Assembly: GCA_018648945.1 (NCBI GenBank)
Contig: JABGQJ010000226.1
Location: 1-10,556 of the forward strand
Source: Victivallales bacterium
GTDB lineage: Bacteria; Verrucomicrobiota; Lentisphaeria; Oligosphaerales; Lenti-02
Length of the DNA stretch: 10,556 nt
Reading direction: 5' to 3'
In this document: positions 6,816 through 10,556 of the stretch, piece by piece
Layout: every line of letters starts with the position of its first letter
Position numbering within the stretch: position 1 is the first letter of the stretch
Program-made: the position numbers and the translations under genes
The notes under the pieces: model-generated
The model's database searches: none
Seen by the model: the letters and a program-made list of their open reading frames with translations, nothing else
What the model was told of the DNA's origin: nothing

Positions 6816-8867
6816 ATGCTGCGCATCCTGCTCGTCCTGCTTGCCGCCACCTTGATCACCCCCGCTTCGGGAGATCCCATGCTTACGGTTGATTCCATGC
6901 CCCGCGTCCTGTTCACCGGTGACAGCCAGGCCTGTGGCCGCAATCTGGGGATCGACTTCCCACAGCTGCTGGAACCGCTGTTCCCCATGCGGGTAATCAA
7001 CACCGCCGTGGGCGGCAGCAACTCCAGCGCGCTCCTGCGAGCCATGACTGGCGGCACCATCCGCATCGCCAAGGGCGACCGCGTGCTGCATGGCGTCAAG
7101 GTCCGCTGGGGCATGGGGCCGTTCCCCGGCCAGGGCATCACAGTTTCCGGTCAGCGCTATACCATCGACTTCATCGATGAGCACCCCGGCACCCCTGATA
7201 CCGAGATCCATCTGGTCGAGGCTGCGGTGGAGAGCTACGAGGGGAAGGACTATGCCATCGATCCCGGCTGGGACCACCGGGTGGCGCGTTGGCAGCCCGA
7301 CGTGGTCGTTCTCATGTACATCAACGATGGCACCATGCCCCCGAACAAGCGTGAGGATTGGCGGGAGATGATCCGCCGTATCCGGAGCATGGGAGCGGTG
7401 CCCGTCCTGATGAGCCCCATCCCCGTGGACGATGCCCGCCAAGGCGGCAACCATCCCGGCGACAATCACCGGCGCGTAGCCCAGAACGCGGCCGCCATCC
7501 GTGGCATCGCCGAATCGGAGAAATGCTGGTTTGTCGATGTCTACCACCTCACCTTTGCCCTGGATCCCGTCCTGCGCACCATCATCCAGGACGGCATTCA
7601 CCCGGACACCGATGGGCAAACGGTGATTCTCGACGGCTTGAGCTGGGTCTTCCGCGAGATGGGCCTGCCCACTGCCCGCCCCTTCATCAAGGGCTGGCAG
7701 ATCGACGAGCCCGCGCAAGCCCTTGCCCCCGACCACCCGGGGGTGCCTCTGCGTACGGCTCAGCCCGACCATCCCAACCCGAAACGCCAGCTCACCGAAG
7801 GCTTCTCCGTTGCGGCCTTCCGCCGGTGGGACGAATATGGCCTGCTGGCCAGGCCCGACGGCCATTCGCTGCCCTTTGCCAAATCCCTGCTTCTCCGCGT
7901 TGGCGCCGCTGAGGACGAGACCCCCACCCACCTGCAACTCAAGGGAACCGGCATTCGACAGGTGCTCTTCCCGGTCGGTGGTCGGCTTGTGCCGGGCCCA
8001 ATGGAGAGTGACAAGGCCGGTCTCCACCAAGTGACCCTCCCTGCGGGGGCCGTGGTGGACGACGCATTCCGCGTGGTCCTTGAGAGCGATGGCGATGGCG
8101 GCATCGACTGGTTCGCCGTGCGCACGAATGGCCCGGACACCCCCAAGTGGAAGGCCCCCGACAATCAGTACCGCGAGTACCGTGTCGAGGCCGACCACAC
8201 TCGGGCAGGGAATCTGGTGACCAACCCCGATTGCCGTACCGACGATGCCTGGGACCTCGCCGAAGGGGCTGCCTTCAACCGTCCTTTCACCCGCGAGGTC
8301 GGGCCGCTGGCGTTCGTTGGGAAGACTCGGGGCCGTCTCGCCACCCTCGGCGAGCCCGGCCCGGCCCGCGCCTATGACACTCTCCGCGTCACTGGCAGCG
8401 CGTTGGGCAATGACGGCGCCTTCCGCATCCGCCAGAGGCAGGAAGATGGCCGTTTCGTCATTCGCCGTCGCAACAAGGACATGGAAACTGGCCTGGCCGC
8501 CACCCTTGAACACAGCGACGGCTGTCCCCTTGTTCCCGGCGATTCCTGCATCGAGCTCCCTTCGTCCGATGCCGCTGCCGAACAGCAACTCGTGGTCCCC
8601 GCCGGGACTAAGCGTCTCCGCATTTCCTTCTTCCATCGCGTCTGGGACGATCAGCGCCTTGGCACCCGTGATGTGCCCACCGCGCCCGCTCGGGTCGTGC
8701 TCAGCGGTGCTGGCTTCTCCCGCGAATTCGCCGCCCCGCCCAGCTTTCAGTGGCGCAAGTTCACGACCGAGATCCCGGCCCCGGTCGGCAAGCTGACGCT
8801 CCGCCTTCTCGGTCGCCCCGACGGCCGCCAGCTCTTCACCGGCTTCGCCATCCACGCCGTGGAGTGA
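6816..8867 (+). CDS. Secreted SGNH/GDSL-type hydrolase (probable carbohydrate esterase) with C-terminal beta-sandwich region
   Basis: The product has 683 residues. MLRILLVLLAATLITPASG is a clear signal peptide, cut probably near residue 19. The SGNH catalytic blocks are present: FTGDSQA (S37, block I), NTAVGGS (G66, block II), MYINDGT (N170, block III) and DGIHPDTDG (D259, H262, block V). Such enzymes remove acyl groups from carbohydrates, lipids or peptidoglycan. Residues 79-138 form an unusual beta-rich insertion between blocks II and III. After about residue 290 comes a long beta-rich tail; the part beginning NLVTNPDC...AWDL (about 465) resembles the start of jelly-roll carbohydrate-binding modules, but this is weak. 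The gene follows the GH13-like gene by only 6 nt and has only a weak GTGAG (6806-6810) before its ATG, so it is probably translated by coupling. An exported esterase next to an exported glycosidase suggests removal of decorations from the same glycan. The substrate cannot be deduced. Confidence 0.75.
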   Translation: MLRILLVLLAATLITPASGDPMLTVDSMPRVLFTGDSQACGRNLGIDFPQLLEPLFPMRVINTAVGGSNSSALLRAMTGGTIRIAKGDRVLHGVKVRWGMGPFPGQGITVSGQRYTIDFIDEHPGTPDTEIHLVEAAVESYEGKDYAIDPGWDHRVARWQPDVVVLMYINDGTMPPNKREDWREMIRRIRSMGAVPVLMSPIPVDDARQGGNHPGDNHRRVAQNAAAIRGIAESEKCWFVDVYHLTFALDPVLRTIIQDGIHPDTDGQTVILDGLSWVFREMGLPTARPFIKGWQIDEPAQALAPDHPGVPLRTAQPDHPNPKRQLTEGFSVAAFRRWDEYGLLARPDGHSLPFAKSLLLRVGAAEDETPTHLQLKGTGIRQVLFPVGGRLVPGPMESDKAGLHQVTLPAGAVVDDAFRVVLESDGDGGIDWFAVRTNGPDTPKWKAPDNQYREYRVEADHTRAGNLVTNPDCRTDDAWDLAEGAAFNRPFTREVGPLAFVGKTRGRLATLGEPGPARAYDTLRVTGSALGNDGAFRIRQRQEDGRFVIRRRNKDMETGLAATLEHSDGCPLVPGDSCIELPSSDAAAEQQLVVPAGTKRLRISFFHRVWDDQRLGTRDVPTAPARVVLSGAGFSREFAAPPSFQWRKFTTEIPAPVGKLTLRLLGRPDGRQLFTGFAIHAVE

Positions 8868-8926
8868 CCTGCCTGGTCCGCCGCTCCTTCCCACGAGGGT
8901 TGCCACGCCCGACCGAGATGGGTAGG

Positions 8927-8956
8927 TTGACGGTATAGACCGCAATTGGGTAATCT
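8927..8956 (+). promoter_or_regulatory. Possible promoter of the methyltransferase-like/beta-propeller gene
   Basis: TTGACG (8927-8932) and TAATCT (8951-8956) are separated by 18 nt in the 101-nt gap after the SGNH gene. Transcription would start near 8963, just before the start codon, giving a very short leader. If real, the last gene is transcribed on its own rather than only from the upstream operon. Box quality is fair; the spacing is one over the optimum. Confidence 0.4.
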
Positions 8957-8966
8957 CCAACTGGAG
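8955..8966. repeat. Short inverted repeat covering the ribosome-binding site of the last gene
   Basis: CTCCA (8955-8959) and TGGAG (8962-8966) are complementary arms around a 2-nt centre. The right arm contains GGAG, the only Shine-Dalgarno-like sequence before the start codons at 8969 and 8972. The repeat could be an operator half-site pair. A hairpin is unlikely because a 2-nt loop is too tight unless the innermost pair opens. Confidence 0.3.
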
Positions 8967-8968
8967 CC

Positions 8969-10556
8969 ATGATGATCGCGATGCCCCGACGTTCCACGTG
9001 CAGGATGGTGGTTCTCTCGCTTCTCGTGGCTCTGGCGGCGGCTCGTGGCGCAGCGGCGGGCAAAGCCCTGTTGAAGGCCTCGGGAGTGACCGGGGGGCTC
9101 GTGGTCCATGTGGGCTGTGGCGATGGCACGTTGACCGCCTCGCTCCATGGGAGCCCGGCGCACCTCGTGAAGGGGTTGAGCACCGACCCGGCGCGGGTGG
9201 CTGAGGCCCGAGAGCACCTTGCCGCCGCCGGACTGATCGGTAGCGTGGCGGCGGCACAGTACGATGGGAAGGCGCTGCCTCTGGTGGACAATCTGGTCAA
9301 TCTGTTGGTGATCTCGGACCCGGACTACGCGGTCCCTGCCGCAGAAACCGTCAGGGCGCTTGCGCCTCGGGGCGTGGTGCTGGTGCCAGCAAAGACAGGA
9401 GCCATCCGGGGGTTGCGCGAGACGGAGTGCCCGGACCTTCCCGGCTGGCGGCGTTTCGTGAAGCCCGTGCCCGGCGAGATCGATGACTGGACCCATTTTC
9501 TGCACGGGCCAGATGGGCATGTCATGTCGAACGACCGCGTGGTGGGGCCACCCAGTCACATTCAGTGGATCGGGGCTCCTCAGCACTCCCGCAGCCACAT
9601 CCATCTGACCTCGGTCAGCGTGATGGTCAGCAGCGGGGGACGACTGTTCTACATTGCCGACGAGGGCCTCACGGCCCTGCCCTCGGATCTGCCCAGTCGC
9701 TGGGCGCTGTTCGCCCGGGACGCCTTCAACGGCGTGCCTCTGTGGAAGCGACCGCTGGCGTCGTGGCAGCCCTATCATGTGAAGGACCGCAATAGCTTCC
9801 CCGCCGACCTCCATCGGCGTCTGGTCGCCAGCGATGGCATGGTCTTTGCCACCCTCGGCATCCATGGTCCCGTCTCCGCCATGGACGCAGCTACCGGCAA
9901 GACCTTGCGCACCTACGCGGGCACGGAGAAGACGGAGGACATCGTCTACGAAGGGGGCCTGCTCCACCTGTCCGTCAACACGGGCGACAAGAAGGACATC
10001 AACCGGCTCAGCATGGCGTACCGCCATACGGAGCCACAGCAGAAGCGAATCGTCGTCGTCGAGGCAGCAAGCGGCAAACAGCTCTGGGAGAAGACCGACG
10101 ACGACACCAATGGTCTGATGCCCATGACCTTGGCGGTAAGGAACGGACGGCTCTACTTCCAGAACCCCAAGGGTGTGGTCTGCCTGGACCGGAAGACTGG
10201 CAAACGGCTCTGGCTTGCGCCGCGCCCGTCCGAATACATGCGCCCCGGCTGGTCGTCGCCGACATTGGTGGTTTTTGACGGTGTGGTGATCTCCGCCGAC
10301 CGCCAGAGCGGCCCGAACCAAAAGGTGAAGAAGGACCAGTACGCGGCTGGCGGTTTCAGCACGGGGGACCTCGTGGCCTTTGCCGCTGACACGGGCAAGC
10401 GGCTCTGGTCGGCCGCCTGCGCCGAAGGATGCCGCGCCCCCACGGATGTGTTCGGCCTCGACGGGAAGGTCTGGTTTGGCGAGTCCCTGGAGCGCCGCAC
10501 GCACGAGTACCGCAAAGCCCACGACCTCCGGACCGGGGAGCTTCTCGGCGAGATGC
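8969..10556 (+). CDS. Exported protein with methyltransferase-like domain fused to PQQ/BamB-type beta-propeller (3' truncated by window edge)
   Basis: The frame stays open from ATG 8969 to the window end (529 codons, no stop). The ATG at 8972 may be the true start, because GGAG (8963-8966) is 5 nt from it and only 2 nt from the first. The N-terminus (basic RR, then MVVLSLLVALAAA, 13-25) is a signal peptide, ending near residue 30. Residues 43-140 resemble a class I SAM-dependent methyltransferase: GLVVHVGCGDGTL (43-55) is motif I, followed by STDPARVAEAREHL and DNLVNLLVISD. A linker with IDDWTHFLHGPDGHVMSND (171-189) leads to repeats of the PQQ-like propeller type: DAFNGVPLWK, DAATGKTL, EAASGKQLWE, DRKTGKRLW, AADTGKRLW and DLRTGELLG. 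I recall proteins with this layout from Planctomycetota and relatives, usually without a known function. SAM is not expected outside the cytoplasm, so the first domain may bind something else or be degenerate. Confidence 0.75.
   Translation, partial: MMIAMPRRSTCRMVVLSLLVALAAARGAAAGKALLKASGVTGGLVVHVGCGDGTLTASLHGSPAHLVKGLSTDPARVAEAREHLAAAGLIGSVAAAQYDGKALPLVDNLVNLLVISDPDYAVPAAETVRALAPRGVVLVPAKTGAIRGLRETECPDLPGWRRFVKPVPGEIDDWTHFLHGPDGHVMSNDRVVGPPSHIQWIGAPQHSRSHIHLTSVSVMVSSGGRLFYIADEGLTALPSDLPSRWALFARDAFNGVPLWKRPLASWQPYHVKDRNSFPADLHRRLVASDGMVFATLGIHGPVSAMDAATGKTLRTYAGTEKTEDIVYEGGLLHLSVNTGDKKDINRLSMAYRHTEPQQKRIVVVEAASGKQLWEKTDDDTNGLMPMTLAVRNGRLYFQNPKGVVCLDRKTGKRLWLAPRPSEYMRPGWSSPTLVVFDGVVISADRQSGPNQKVKKDQYAAGGFSTGDLVAFAADTGKRLWSAACAEGCRAPTDVFGLDGKVWFGESLERRTHEYRKAHDLRTGELLGEM

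Noticed and set aside
6393..9257. A 954-codon open frame on the - strand spanning the end of the GH13-like gene, the whole SGNH gene and the start of the propeller gene.
   Set aside because: It lies antisense to three genes with clear motifs and signal peptides. Its translation is rich in Gly, Ala, His, Asp and Val without domains, as expected from the mirror of GC-rich codons.
8747..10522. A 591-codon open frame on the - strand over the last gene.
   Set aside because: The + strand in this stretch encodes a signal peptide, methyltransferase motif I and repeated xxTGxxLW propeller motifs, so the - strand frame is a shadow.

Overview
This is a GC-rich, gene-dense window whose genes all lie on the + strand. 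The gene set suggests a carbohydrate-degrading bacterium of the Planctomycetota/Lentisphaerota/Verrucomicrobiota kind. It contains a GH4-type glycosidase tail, a lipoprotein related to GH13 alpha-amylases, a secreted SGNH hydrolase, a LarA-type racemase and an exported methyltransferase-like/PQQ-like propeller fusion. The phylum is inferred from this combination only; there is no rRNA or other marker gene.

Layout. (1) 1-166 is the C-terminal end of a GH4-like alpha-glycosidase, followed 12 nt later by a strong GC-rich hairpin (178-211). (2) 279-968 is a toxin-first toxin-antitoxin operon of the HigBA type. Its promoter overlaps a perfect 18-bp palindrome, and the -10 box lies so close to the toxin ATG that the toxin mRNA may be leaderless. 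(3) 1031-2254 is a PHP-like metal-dependent hydrolase with a GTG start. (4) 2341-8867 is a tight three-gene unit: a LarA-family nickel-pincer racemase, a 1051-residue GH13-like lipoprotein (4-nt GTGA overlap) and an SGNH/GDSL hydrolase (6-nt gap). (5) After a 101-nt spacer with a possible promoter, a long gene begins near 8969 and runs off the right edge. It encodes a signal peptide, a methyltransferase-like domain and a PQQ/BamB-type beta-propeller.

Working together. The exported enzymes (GH13-like lipoprotein, SGNH hydrolase) would act on a glycan outside the cytoplasm. The cytoplasmic LarA homologue would racemise or epimerise a 2-hydroxy acid or sugar acid released from it. This pathway is inferred from gene order and family membership; no substrate can be read from the sequence. 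The LarA cofactor genes (larB, larC, larE) are not in the window and would have to be elsewhere. The toxin-antitoxin pair looks like an unrelated insertion between metabolic genes.

Many long reverse-strand reading frames (up to 954 codons) are by-products of GC-rich codon use in the + strand genes. I found no RNA genes, insertion sequences or CRISPR arrays.
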